From: Calothrix sp. FI2-JRJ7
GTDB taxonomy: Bacteria > Cyanobacteriota > Cyanobacteriia > Cyanobacteriales > Nostocaceae
Assembly (NCBI GenBank): GCA_019359675.1
Contig: JAHHGX010000020.1
Coordinates: forward strand, 336,071-400,070
Direction of reading: 5' to 3'
DNA length: 64,000 nucleotides
The position numbers were made by a program, and so were the translations under genes. The notes beneath the pieces were generated by a model, which had not been told where the DNA came from, did not search any database, and was given only the letters and a program-made list of their open reading frames with translations. Below are positions 44,211 to 52,857 of this stretch, piece after piece. Each line of letters starts with the position of its first letter. Position 1 is the stretch's first letter.

Positions 44211-44340
44211 GTACTATAAAAGCAATAATTGCCTGAAGTACACAGAAAAACGCCATCCAACCGTTAAATCCTATCTCATCGAAGAGCTAAATTTCGATAA
44301 GCGGAATAAAATGCGATAGTAAGTAACCCATAAGGATTTA

Positions 44341-45969
44341 TTGGTTGTGGTTAATTCTGAGGCGCCTAAGCCAAGCAAAATTATCGACACTGAAATTATC
44401 GCAGTTACAGTTTACACAGACCAAGCTCTTATAACACGTCAAGGAAAAATCGAATTATCCGGAGAAGAGCGAGAATTAGTTATTAATAACGTACCAGTTA
44501 CGCTCGACACCGAATCAGTACGAGTTGGAGGTAGAGGTCGAATAGTCGTAAAAGTTAGCAATGTCAATGTAGAGCGTGTTTACGCGACTGAACCTGTAGA
44601 AACGCGCGTTGCCCAAGTTACAACTCATATTGAACAATTAGAATCAGAATTGAGTTATTTACAAGCGCAACTCGATGGTTTAGCATTGCAAGCGCGATTT
44701 ATTGAAGGATTACGCGAAAAAACCGAAGAACCATTTGCCCAAAGTCTATCGCGAAAAAATCTAAGTTTAAGCGAAACCCTAGATTTTGTGAATTTTCTTG
44801 GTAGTCAATATACCGAATATGGTATTGCCACAAGAGACAGTCAAAACCGCAAACAAGAAATTGACAAAGAATTACAAGCATTAAAACAACAACTTCGCCA
44901 AATTCAAACCCCACTACCAAAAGAAAGTTTTAAATTAACAGTAGATATTGAACCTGCGGGTACAGGAGAATTTGAGTTAGAAGTAACTTACGTAGTTAAA
45001 CGTGCTGCATGGGCGCCATTGTACGATATGCGTGTTAACAGTACAAATAAAACCCTCAGTCTTAACTATATAGCCGAAGTCACGCAAAACACAGGTGAAG
45101 ATTGGAATAATGTTGCACTAATTTTATCAACAGCCAAACCAGGACTAGGAACACTGCCACCAAAATTAGAACCTTGGTATGTAGGAATACGCGAACCACG
45201 AATAATCCCAAGTCCAGCAATGAGCGCACCAGAGAATGCCAGAATGGTAAGGCGCCGCGCGTATAATCTAGAGTTTAGAGATGATGACGATGATGAGCAA
45301 GAAGATAATTATATAGAAGCTGAAATAGAAAAAGCCGAAGTATCGAAAGAAGGAAGCGTTGTTTCGTTTAAATTAAACAGCAGTACTAACATACCAAATG
45401 ATGGGGCGCCACACAAAGCAACAATTTTTAACGATGATTTTCCAATTCATTTTAGTTATATAGCAATGCCCCGTTTGGTCAGCTTTGCTTATTTACAAGC
45501 TACCGTCAAAAATCCTACTAATGGAGCTACCTTATTACCAGGTAAAGCCAATATCTTTCGTGATAATGTATTTGTAGGCACAGCGCAATTAACAAATGTG
45601 GCGCCGGGACAAGAATTTAAAGTCAACTTAGGTATTGACGAGAGTATAAAAATAGAGCGTGACTTAGTAGAACGGCAAGTAGATAAAAAGCTAATTGGCA
45701 GTAACCGTAAAATTACTTATGCCTATCGGCTAATTCTGACTAACTTACTTAGTCAAGAAGCAAATTTAAAACTAAGTGAGCAAATCCCAAAAAGTAAACA
45801 CGAACAAATTAAGATTTATCTGAACCGTTGTAACCCACAAATTCAACTTGGCGAAATGGGTATATTAGAATGGGAACTTAGAATGGCGCCGCAATCTAAG
45901 CAAGAATTATATTACCAATTCATAATTGAGTATCCACCAAATTTAGATATTGTTGGATTAAATATTTAG
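44341..45969 (+). CDS. MuiA-like protein (DUF4140-DUF4139)
   Basis: 542 residues. N-terminal DUF4140 (about 18-110, VTVYTDQALITRQGKIEL), a coiled coil (about 85-205), then DUF4139 (about 210-540, YVVKRAAWAPLYDMRVNS, YIAEVTQNTGEDWNNVALIL, RLILTNLLSQEANLKLSEQIP). The fold is linked to mucoidy inhibitor A, of unknown mechanism. No signal peptide, so probably cytoplasmic. An acidic insert (FRDDDDDEQEDNY) lies near residue 315. TTG 44,341 is preceded by AAGGA; GTG 44,347 is an alternative. Followed by a truncated CTTGTGG repeat. Confidence 0.85.
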   Translation: MVVVNSEAPKPSKIIDTEIIAVTVYTDQALITRQGKIELSGEERELVINNVPVTLDTESVRVGGRGRIVVKVSNVNVERVYATEPVETRVAQVTTHIEQLESELSYLQAQLDGLALQARFIEGLREKTEEPFAQSLSRKNLSLSETLDFVNFLGSQYTEYGIATRDSQNRKQEIDKELQALKQQLRQIQTPLPKESFKLTVDIEPAGTGEFELEVTYVVKRAAWAPLYDMRVNSTNKTLSLNYIAEVTQNTGEDWNNVALILSTAKPGLGTLPPKLEPWYVGIREPRIIPSPAMSAPENARMVRRRAYNLEFRDDDDDEQEDNYIEAEIEKAEVSKEGSVVSFKLNSSTNIPNDGAPHKATIFNDDFPIHFSYIAMPRLVSFAYLQATVKNPTNGATLLPGKANIFRDNVFVGTAQLTNVAPGQEFKVNLGIDESIKIERDLVERQVDKKLIGSNRKITYAYRLILTNLLSQEANLKLSEQIPKSKHEQIKIYLNRCNPQIQLGEMGILEWELRMAPQSKQELYYQFIIEYPPNLDIVGLNI

Positions 45970-46033
45970 GTATTGTTAAATCTTGTAGCATAAAATTTTG
46001 TGGAACGGGCATCCTTGCCCGTCACATAATAAA

Positions 46034-47383
46034 CTACAATCTATAGGCCAAAAATGGAATCAACATTTCCGCATGACTCAAACCACCATGAATCCCAACA
46101 GGATAATGTTGTGTATCATCTTCAAAACTAACCCAGTCACCTTTAGGAATAATTATCGCATCACCCAAACGGTTATAACTTAATTCACTTAATTGATTTC
46201 CTGGTAATCCCAATAAACCTAATTCTATAGCTTCAGCTTTCGACAAAAGCAAAAATTCTTCAGCTAAATTTTCTTGCACGTAATCATAAACTTCTTTTTC
46301 TTTACCTTTATTAATGTATAAATAGCGTGCTTGAGTTCCCCCTGTAAACGGAGCATACAAGTTTTTATTTAAAATTGGGTGATGGTTTAACCAAGTTATT
46401 TTATCTGGATGAACCGTGCGCTGTCCGTGGTCTGCTGTAATAAGTAATACAGTATCATTACGTCCTGCTAACGGCGCCAACACTTCACGGTAAAGTGAAA
46501 AATCAATACTCGCGACTTCTGCTCGGTAGTTTTGACTTAGCGGTTGATAACAATGAGCAAAAATATCAATTTCAGGAATATATAAATAAGTAAAGCTCTT
46601 AAAATTACTGTTTTTACTTGTTAAACGCTGACGCAACTGAGAAAAAGCATCAGCAGGAGTTCGATAACCAAAAAAGCTATTGAGCAGAGCATTACTGCCA
46701 GCACTAGTAAAACGACTAATACTTGTGTTCTGAAATTTATGGAAATTAATAATTTCAACATCTACACCTGACTTTTCCATCAGCACGTAGATATTGGGCA
46801 TTGGTAAAAGTGTATCAGGGTTAAGTTGAGAATCTAAATAAGGCACCGATGTTGGTGTAAAACTTGGACGAAAACCAATTAAATTTACTAAGCTACCGAC
46901 TTCTTGAAAGTATATATGGGTATTAATTAGACCATGTAGAGCAGGCGCCTGTGCGGTTGCGGCAGAAGTCAGTGCTGTTACAGTTGTACTAGGAAACACA
47001 GAAGTAGCGGGCATAAAAAAAGCCTGCGGTGAATTGCAGGCTTGGGTTAAGCTTGGTATTACACCTTCACTGCTTAACGTTCGGAACTGTTCGTAACCAA
47101 AAGCATCTAAGATAATTAAGACTACATGATTGATAGGCGCCTGTTTTTGCCAGCTATGCCAAGCATCTGTTAAAGATTTAATTGCTAAAAGGTCAGGGTT
47201 AAAAGGTGTTACAGTTTTGTGTGCGTTTAGTACATAAGGTTCACACAACCATTCAAGCGTTAAAGCTGCAATATTAGAAAGTCCCAGTCCATCGTAACTG
47301 GGTTTTAACATATTAGGCGCCAGTGCTTCTGGTATTTGTTGTCGTTGTATAAGAGCTTGTTCTACCGCAGTTATGTTATTCAT
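46034..47383 (-). CDS. Type I phosphodiesterase / alkaline-phosphatase-superfamily protein
   Basis: 449 residues of the nucleotide pyrophosphatase-phosphodiesterase type. VVLIILDAFGYEQFRTL gives the first metal-binding Asp; VFPSTTVTALTSAATAQAP carries the nucleophilic Thr; LYIPEIDIFAHCYQ and LLITADHGQRTVHPDK supply the remaining metal ligands; HGGLSHAEMLIPFLAY is the last His. No signal peptide, unlike most family members, so it likely works in the cytoplasm on a nucleotide or phosphodiester of unknown identity. Single gene, divergent from the DUF218 gene. Confidence 0.88.
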   Translation of the reverse strand: MNNITAVEQALIQRQQIPEALAPNMLKPSYDGLGLSNIAALTLEWLCEPYVLNAHKTVTPFNPDLLAIKSLTDAWHSWQKQAPINHVVLIILDAFGYEQFRTLSSEGVIPSLTQACNSPQAFFMPATSVFPSTTVTALTSAATAQAPALHGLINTHIYFQEVGSLVNLIGFRPSFTPTSVPYLDSQLNPDTLLPMPNIYVLMEKSGVDVEIINFHKFQNTSISRFTSAGSNALLNSFFGYRTPADAFSQLRQRLTSKNSNFKSFTYLYIPEIDIFAHCYQPLSQNYRAEVASIDFSLYREVLAPLAGRNDTVLLITADHGQRTVHPDKITWLNHHPILNKNLYAPFTGGTQARYLYINKGKEKEVYDYVQENLAEEFLLLSKAEAIELGLLGLPGNQLSELSYNRLGDAIIIPKGDWVSFEDDTQHYPVGIHGGLSHAEMLIPFLAYRL

Positions 47384-47435
47384 GGTTGTTTACTCTACCT
47401 TGCACCGTATATTCTAACTTCTATACATTTGTATT

Positions 47436-48026
47436 ATGCGCTACATGCGAGTTATTAAAATGACTTGTTTATTTTTAATAGGGTTGCTGCTAGTAATATT
47501 ATTTACTGCTAGTCATATATATATTTACGGTAATACACCAAGTCTAATCAAAGCTGATGCAGCTATAGTGTTAGGCGCCGAAGTATGGGACACTGAACCA
47601 TCACCAGTATTCAAGGAACGCATTAATCATGCAGTCAATCTTTATAAAGCTCATCATGTTAGTAAATTAATTTTTACAGGTGGAGTTGGTGCAGGTAAAC
47701 AAATATCAGAAGCAGAAGCAGGAAAACAATATGCGGTTAAAAATGGTGTTAATGAGCTAAATATATTAATTGAAACAAAATCACGTACTACTAATCAAAA
47801 CCTGAAGTATGCTAAGGAAGTTGGTCAACAGCATAATTTAAATAAATTTCTTGTTGTGAGTGACCCATTACATATGAAGCGCGCGGTGTTAATGGCGAGA
47901 AATTTAGGTTTAGATGCGTTTCCTTCACCAACACCCACTACTCGCTATCGTAGCTTTAAAAGTCAGTTACAGTTTTTATCGCGCGAAACTTATTTCTACT
48001 TTGTTTATTTGATTTTTAGAGGTTGA
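47436..48026 (+). CDS. DUF218 (SanA/YdcF-like) membrane-anchored protein
   Basis: 196 residues: one N-terminal transmembrane helix (about 10-30), then the DUF218 domain with ADAAIVLGAEVWDTEPSPVF, KLIFTGGVGAGKQISEAEA, ETKSRTTNQNLKYAK and LVVSDPLHMKRAVLMARNLG. Family members (SanA, YdcF) are linked to envelope barrier functions with unknown chemistry. The domain would face the periplasm. Followed by a CCACAGAGACACAGAG repeat. Confidence 0.85.
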   Translation: MRYMRVIKMTCLFLIGLLLVILFTASHIYIYGNTPSLIKADAAIVLGAEVWDTEPSPVFKERINHAVNLYKAHHVSKLIFTGGVGAGKQISEAEAGKQYAVKNGVNELNILIETKSRTTNQNLKYAKEVGQQHNLNKFLVVSDPLHMKRAVLMARNLGLDAFPSPTPTTRYRSFKSQLQFLSRETYFYFVYLIFRG

Positions 48027-48032
48027 ATATAA

Positions 48033-48170
48033 TTTTTTTACCACAGAGACACAGAGTTCACAGAGAGAGGAGTCCGTGTCATGCTAAGGAACGTTAACGC
48101 AGTTTTCCCGCAGGGTAGTTTTCCCGTTATCCGTAAACGTAAACGGAGTTTTCCCGAAAGGTAGGGTAGC
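48033..48170. repeat. ACCACAGAGACACAGAG repeat joined to GTTTTCCCG/GTAAACGGAG units
   Basis: 48,033-48,075 is a copy of the TTACCACAGAGACAC repeat (also at 55,400-55,433). 48,085-48,170 holds alternating GTTAACGCAGTTTTCCCG and CGTAAACGGAGTTTTCCCG units shared with the elements at 14,280-14,335 and 23,140-23,190. The rest of the gap up to 48,309 shows nothing recognisable. Confidence 0.75.
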
Positions 48171-48309
48171 ATCTTTTAAGATTCTTACTTTTGTATGCAA
48201 GTGATAATTATTCTACTTTGTTTAGGTTTATTTACGCTAAAAGTTTGAAATAATCTGAAATACCTCTTTGTGAAGCTGTAGTCAAAGCTACAAAACATAG
48301 AGGTAAATT

Positions 48310-48786
48310 ATGATTCATCATATTTCGATTTCCGCTCGCAACCCTGAACGTGTGGCACAAGCTTTAGCTGAGGTTATGAAAGCGCTAGTTGCACCGTTTC
48401 CACCTCATCCAGGTAGTTATTTTGTTCTGCCACAAGATAATTATGGAACGGGGATTGAAGTTTATCCTATTGGTTCTGAGCTTTTGCCAGGTGAAGGAAA
48501 TTCATCATGTCAGTTTGCAATAAACGATAATACTTCTCAATATACTGCTACTCATGCAGCAATTTCTGTACCTACTAGTACTGAAGAAATTGAGCAGATT
48601 GCAGAACGCGAAGGATGGCGTGCAGTACGTTGTAATCGAGATGGTATATTTAATGTGATGGAGTTTTGGGTAGAAAATCGCTTAATGATAGAATTTTTGA
48701 CTCCAGAAATGGCATCTCAGTATTTAGCGTTTATAACAAATCCAGAAATGATTAAGTCATTTATGCAGGCGCCTGCACTAGCATAA
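48310..48786 (+). CDS. VOC/glyoxalase-superfamily-like protein
   Basis: 158 residues. MIHHISISARNPERVAQALA and GYxEFWVE-like IFNVMEFWVENRLMIEFL resemble the paired beta-alpha-beta units of vicinal-oxygen-chelate proteins, with His3 or His4 and Glu residues as possible metal ligands. Substrate unknown. AGGTAA-type ribosome-binding sequence just upstream. The aldo/keto reductase gene follows after 56 bp and may be co-transcribed. Confidence 0.7.
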   Translation: MIHHISISARNPERVAQALAEVMKALVAPFPPHPGSYFVLPQDNYGTGIEVYPIGSELLPGEGNSSCQFAINDNTSQYTATHAAISVPTSTEEIEQIAEREGWRAVRCNRDGIFNVMEFWVENRLMIEFLTPEMASQYLAFITNPEMIKSFMQAPALA

Positions 48787-48842
48787 GTAGTATTGAGTTA
48801 ATATGAGCAATGTTACGTTTGCCGTGATTATCTACAACGCTT

Positions 48843-49880
48843 ATGAAGTATAACCAACTGGGTGACAGCGACCTCAAGGTTTCTGAAATTTGCCTCGGGA
48901 CAATGACCTTTGGACAACAGAATACTTTAGAAGAAGCACATCAGCAATTAGATTTTGCAATTTCACAAGGTGTAAACTTTATTGATACTGCTGAGATGTA
49001 CCCAGTTCCACCACGCAAAGAAACTTACAGTAAAACAGAAACTTACATTGGGGAGTGGTTAAAAAATCAACAACGTGACAAATTAATTATTGCCACAAAA
49101 ATGGTCGGTGCCGGAAGACGTTTCCATTGGATGCGGGATGGTAAAATTGGTGTAGACCGTAAAAATATTACCGAAGCAATTGAAGCAAGTCTCAAAAGAC
49201 TACAAACTGATTACATCGACCTTTACCAAATCCACTGGCCCGACCGTTATGTACCTACATTCGGGCAAACTGTCTTTGATTATAAACAAGAGCGTGCCTC
49301 TACTCCAATTGCAGAACAGTTAGAAGTTTTTGCCGAAGTGATTAAACAAGGTAAAATTCGTTATTTAGGTTTGAGTAACGAAACTCCGTGGGGAGTATGC
49401 GAATTTAGTCATGCAGCCAAACAACTTAATTTACCCAAAGTAGTTTCTATACAAAACGCCTATAATCTTATCAACCGAGTATTTGATTCAGCACTAGCAG
49501 AAGCATGTCACCGCGAAAATGTTGGCTTGCTTGCGTATAGTCCACTTGGTTTTGGAATGCTATCAGGTAAATATATAGATAAAAAACCTGAAAAATCTCG
49601 TCTTGCTTTATTTGAAGGGTTTGGACAGCGTTACAACAAACCAAATGTCAAAGAGGCAGTAACCAAATATATAAAGATAGCTAAAAAGTATAATTTAACT
49701 CCGGTCAACTTAGCATTAGCCTTTGTACGCAGTCGTTGGTTCGTTACCAGTACAATTATAGGCGCCACCACATTAAAACAACTTAAAGAAAATCTAGCAA
49801 GCGTCGATATTAACTTAACTACAGAAATTTTAGCAGAAATCGACGCAGTTCATACCCGTTATCCTAATCCGGCGCCGTAA
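48843..49880 (+). CDS. NADP(H)-dependent aldo/keto reductase (Tas-like)
   Basis: 345-residue (beta/alpha)8 oxidoreductase reducing aldehydes or ketones. Catalytic tetrad visible: NFIDTAEMYPVPPRKET (Asp, Tyr), LIIATKMVG (Lys), IDLYQIHWPDR (His). LGLSNETPWGVCEFS and IIGATTLKQLKENL match the Tas/YdhF branch, including the longer insert RRFHWMRDGKIGVDRKNI. Cytoplasmic; natural substrate unknown. Its 3' end meets the truncated end of an opposing AAA ATPase gene, with a hairpin AGCACATC / GATGTGCT in between. Confidence 0.93.
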   Translation: MKYNQLGDSDLKVSEICLGTMTFGQQNTLEEAHQQLDFAISQGVNFIDTAEMYPVPPRKETYSKTETYIGEWLKNQQRDKLIIATKMVGAGRRFHWMRDGKIGVDRKNITEAIEASLKRLQTDYIDLYQIHWPDRYVPTFGQTVFDYKQERASTPIAEQLEVFAEVIKQGKIRYLGLSNETPWGVCEFSHAAKQLNLPKVVSIQNAYNLINRVFDSALAEACHRENVGLLAYSPLGFGMLSGKYIDKKPEKSRLALFEGFGQRYNKPNVKEAVTKYIKIAKKYNLTPVNLALAFVRSRWFVTSTIIGATTLKQLKENLASVDINLTTEILAEIDAVHTRYPNPAP

Positions 49881-49884
49881 TCGT

Positions 49885-49909
49885 AGCACATCGGTCTCAG
49901 ATGTGCTTC
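49885..49909. terminator. Hairpin at the aldo/keto reductase 3' end
   Basis: AGCACATC-GGTCTCA-GATGTGCT stem-loop followed by TCTAATGTT; lies at the deletion junction with the ATPase fragment. Confidence 0.65.
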
Positions 49910-50033
49910 TAATGTTCATTCCTACTAAAATAATCATATCTTTTGCCAAACCAGTTTCTGGGTCAGTAAAATCAAATTCAGGTGAGGAGAGAAATTTTTT
50001 GAAGTGTTTTAGCTGAACAGATTGAACTTTCAT
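49905..50033 (-). pseudogene. RecF/SMC-like AAA ATPase, N-terminal fragment ending at Walker A
   Basis: From ATG 50,033: MKVQSVQLKHFKKFLSSPEF, then DFTDPETGLAKDMIILVGMN. This is the first strand pair of an ABC-type ATPase of the RecF/AAA_23 kind. The family continues as GMNGSGKS(T/S), but here GMN is followed by IRSTSETDV, read from the hairpin and the reductase 3' flank. Everything from the P-loop on has been removed by a deletion. The start overlaps the stop of the partner gene upstream (ATGA), showing the former operon. Confidence 0.8.
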
Positions 50034-50344
50034 GTAGTAAATTTTCCCTGAATTTGTTTTCCACACTCCTCATAAATGCTCTCACGACTTAAAGCATAAT
50101 CAGAAAGTGTCGGTATTGAGCCATCACGATGTTCAACCTCATCAAAAAATCTATCTAAATCTGCTTCTAACTCATGTTCATCTTCAAGCTTATTATAGCT
50201 AGTTTTTTTACCCAGTAATGCTTCGACTGTAGGCGCCAATGCATCAGCTAGCAATTGTGGAATACTGAATGCGTCTTGGCGTGCGATGCTTTCTTGAAGC
50301 TTTTGTTCTAATTCAGGTGTTAGTTGCAATGTAATGGTAGTCAT
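50030..50344 (-). CDS. Small antitoxin-like partner of the lost ATPase
   Basis: 104 residues, MTTITLQLTPELEQKLQESI then IPQLLADALAPTVEALLGKK and an acidic middle (EDEHELEADLDRFFDEVEH). The start resembles ribbon-helix-helix antitoxins. It overlaps the truncated ATPase gene by 4 nt. With the ATPase beheaded, its function is probably lost or reduced to self-regulation. Confidence 0.65.
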   Translation of the reverse strand: MTTITLQLTPELEQKLQESIARQDAFSIPQLLADALAPTVEALLGKKTSYNKLEDEHELEADLDRFFDEVEHRDGSIPTLSDYALSRESIYEECGKQIQGKFTT

Positions 50345-50395
50345 TTTATAAAAGTGACAGTAATGAGCGTTTTGTTCTTATATTAACAGGGCAAG

Positions 50396-51295
50396 CTAAT
50401 CGTAAGCAGTTAGTTCCAAAGCTTCGCGTGCTTGCAACCACTCAGTAGGTATACTTTCGGCGCCCGCAGAACATGCTACAATTCCACCAACAATTGCACA
50501 AGTTGTATCTCTATCACCTAACCCTCTAACTGTTGCCCAAATTGCCTCTGTATAATTATCAAGGTGTTGTGCTGCACACCATAATGCAAAGGGTACAGTA
50601 TCTTGTGCAGAAATTTTGGCGCCTGAACCAAGTATTGCCGCAGCATTTTCTATAGATATATTTTCACTCAAATTACTCGCGTGCTGAATTTTTGATTTAA
50701 CTTCGCTATCAGGAATATAATTAATTACTTGGTTAAGAAACTGTTGTTTTGTAAATATAGAATTAGAAGCAATACCAGCAGCTACTGCAACGGCAACTGC
50801 ACCAGCTATTGCTTCAGGATGTGTATGAGTAATTTCTGCGCTTTTTATAGCTTGGTCAACTAATAAATCTATATTATCAGCAAAATATGCTCCCAATGGC
50901 GCCACTCGCATTGCAGCACCATTACCGTATGAACCTTGTCCATTAAATAAACTTGTAGCTAGCTGGCGCCAGTTTTTATTATTATCACGAATATCTGTGA
51001 GTAACTTATGCATTGCAGGGCCATAACTGCGTTCTGTATCATAGCGTTCTGCAAAATCTCTTGCTAGGGCGTCTTGATTAATTTCTTGATATTGTTGCAA
51101 TATAGAAACGATTGATAATGCCATTTGAGTATCGTCAGTGTAGTACCATACTCCGCTTGGCAACGCGCGTAAATTAATTAAGTTTTCTGCTACATCTGGA
51201 TGCACGAAGAATTTTTCTCCAAATGCATCTCCTACTGATAATCCTTGTAATGAGTTTATTGCACGAGTTAAGCGCGCTTCTTTTGTAGGTTCCAT
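50396..51295 (-). CDS. ADP-ribosylglycohydrolase family protein
   Basis: 299 residues with the DraG/ARH fold: LQGLSVGDAFGEKFF, the metal-binding WYYTDDTQMALSIVSIL, and the C-terminal GLGDRDTTCAIVGGIVACS. Such enzymes remove ADP-ribose from arginine, serine or nucleic-acid targets, or hydrolyse related N-glycosides; the DraG role in nitrogenase control is known but not implied here. Monomeric, cytoplasmic, Mg-dependent in the family. Followed by a truncated CTTGTGG repeat and a GAAACCTGG inverted repeat. Confidence 0.9.
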   Translation of the reverse strand: MEPTKEARLTRAINSLQGLSVGDAFGEKFFVHPDVAENLINLRALPSGVWYYTDDTQMALSIVSILQQYQEINQDALARDFAERYDTERSYGPAMHKLLTDIRDNNKNWRQLATSLFNGQGSYGNGAAMRVAPLGAYFADNIDLLVDQAIKSAEITHTHPEAIAGAVAVAVAAGIASNSIFTKQQFLNQVINYIPDSEVKSKIQHASNLSENISIENAAAILGSGAKISAQDTVPFALWCAAQHLDNYTEAIWATVRGLGDRDTTCAIVGGIVACSAGAESIPTEWLQAREALELTAYD

Positions 51296-51349
51296 AGATT
51301 ATATATTATGTTTCTTGTGGGATGGGCATCCTTGCCCGTCCTTTTATAC

Positions 51350-51419
51350 AGAGAAACCTGGTTTCTTGTTATAACGCTCATACTTATTATACTTAGTCAA
51401 GAAGAAACCAGGTTTCTGA
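51350..51419. repeat. AGAAACCTGGTTTCTTG inverted repeat reaching into the TolC-like 3' end
   Basis: AGAGAAACCTGGTTTCTTG and CAAGAAGAAACCAGGTTTC face each other across about 35 nt. The right copy covers the stop codon and last codons of the leftward TolC-like gene. Confidence 0.85.
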
Positions 51420-52857
51420 AGGTTTCTGATGTAGTACCTAGTAACTGGTCTAAATTAGCCAAAGCATTTAAATATCTTACAGTCACTTCAACTTCATTAT
51501 TCTGTGCCTGTGCTAGTTCATTTATTCTACTAATCAACTCAGATTGAGAAGCTTTACCGAGTTTAAACTTTTCTTGTTCTACATTGAATTGCTGTTCTGA
51601 TAGTTTGACGGCTTGTCTGGCGCCTTCTACCTGTGAGTAAATTGAATTAATATAGTTTATACTGTTTTGTAAGTGCGTATCTAATTGCAATGTGGCATTT
51701 TTTAGTGTCTCAGCTTTTATTTCTTTATTTTTGTCTACGAGTTGACTTATTTCAAAGTTAAATCGGTTACGTAAGTAATTTGGCTGATAAGCAAAGGCAA
51801 TTTTTTGTAAATTATCGAATTCTAAAGATATTGGCTCAATCACAGGAATTTCACCTGTTATTATTTCTATATTATTTATTTCTAAAATAGTTGCTAATTC
51901 TAAGCGTCTTGCTTTCACTTCATTTTGGGCAGCTAATAAAGGAATGCGATAATTTGTATTTTTTAATTCTTCGGTATTTTTCAATGAGAATTCAGCTATT
52001 TTGACTTTTTCTTGCGCTTGGAGTAATTTATTGTACGTTAAAACTACGTTTGTAATTTTGCTGTTCAATGCGTTTCTTGAGTCTTGTCTGTTAATGAGTT
52101 CGTTCAAACGTGCGATTTTTTTATCTGTGTCTTTGGTCAAAGATAATTTTATATCTAATTGCTTAGATTGATTAATATTACTTACATCATTCCATTTATA
52201 TGTTGGCTTTAATGTACTTGGTTTTGTTTTAATATTTACTAAGTAAGCATTTTTATCGGCGCCTTTAGCTAATGCTAAGTATACAGCATCTCCAACTGTC
52301 ATGGAAATTTGTTGAATTGGCTTTGTTTCTGCTGTATTAATTTTATGAGAAGATTGACTATAAAGTTCGTATGTACCTTGAAATATTCCAGAAGCAATAG
52401 GTTGAGTCGTTTGAGGTTGTATATTCGGTATGACTGGTATATAAAGATTGTTGATTCTATTTAATTTTTCTAGTTTATCAAATTTATAGGATTTGATATC
52501 AGAACTTATATAACGATAGTTCTCTTTTTGTAAATCTTGATTATTTAATTTGTTTTCTTGTGTGTTGAAATTATTGAAAGGGTTAGGGGGTAAACAAGTA
52601 AATACCTCACACTTTTGAGTTTCAGCATTGGGAAGAGGAAGTAAGCTAACTCGAAAGTCAGGATTCTTTGACTTGTTTGATTTATATGGGTTAAAAAATA
52701 AATTAAATGGTTTTTTAACAGGTTGGGGTGGTACTTTAACGGGTGATGCTGGTTGAATAGGTACAATTGTTTGGATAGTACCAAAGGTCGCAACAATAAA
52801 GGCAACACTGTTTAAACTCCAGTACCATATCGAAGTGAGCGAATATTGTTGTTTCAT
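51397..52857 (-). CDS. TolC-like outer-membrane factor, atypical N-terminus
   Basis: 486 residues. An N-terminal hydrophobic segment (about 13-30) serves as signal or anchor, followed by a long Pro/Asn/Lys-rich region (about 35-190), then the helical OEP region: ALNSKITNVVLTYNKLLQAQ, YQPNYLRNRFNFEISQLVDK and QAVKLSEQQFNVEQEKFKLG with LNALANLDQLLG. TolC-family proteins form outer-membrane exit ducts for exporters; only one clear helical repeat set is visible, so it may be a divergent or shortened member. Overlaps the PhoD-like gene by 4 nt (ATGA). Its last residues (ETFRNLVSS) are encoded by a dispersed repeat. Confidence 0.72.
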   Translation of the reverse strand: MKQQYSLTSIWYWSLNSVAFIVATFGTIQTIVPIQPASPVKVPPQPVKKPFNLFFNPYKSNKSKNPDFRVSLLPLPNAETQKCEVFTCLPPNPFNNFNTQENKLNNQDLQKENYRYISSDIKSYKFDKLEKLNRINNLYIPVIPNIQPQTTQPIASGIFQGTYELYSQSSHKINTAETKPIQQISMTVGDAVYLALAKGADKNAYLVNIKTKPSTLKPTYKWNDVSNINQSKQLDIKLSLTKDTDKKIARLNELINRQDSRNALNSKITNVVLTYNKLLQAQEKVKIAEFSLKNTEELKNTNYRIPLLAAQNEVKARRLELATILEINNIEIITGEIPVIEPISLEFDNLQKIAFAYQPNYLRNRFNFEISQLVDKNKEIKAETLKNATLQLDTHLQNSINYINSIYSQVEGARQAVKLSEQQFNVEQEKFKLGKASQSELISRINELAQAQNNEVEVTVRYLNALANLDQLLGTTSETFRNLVSS

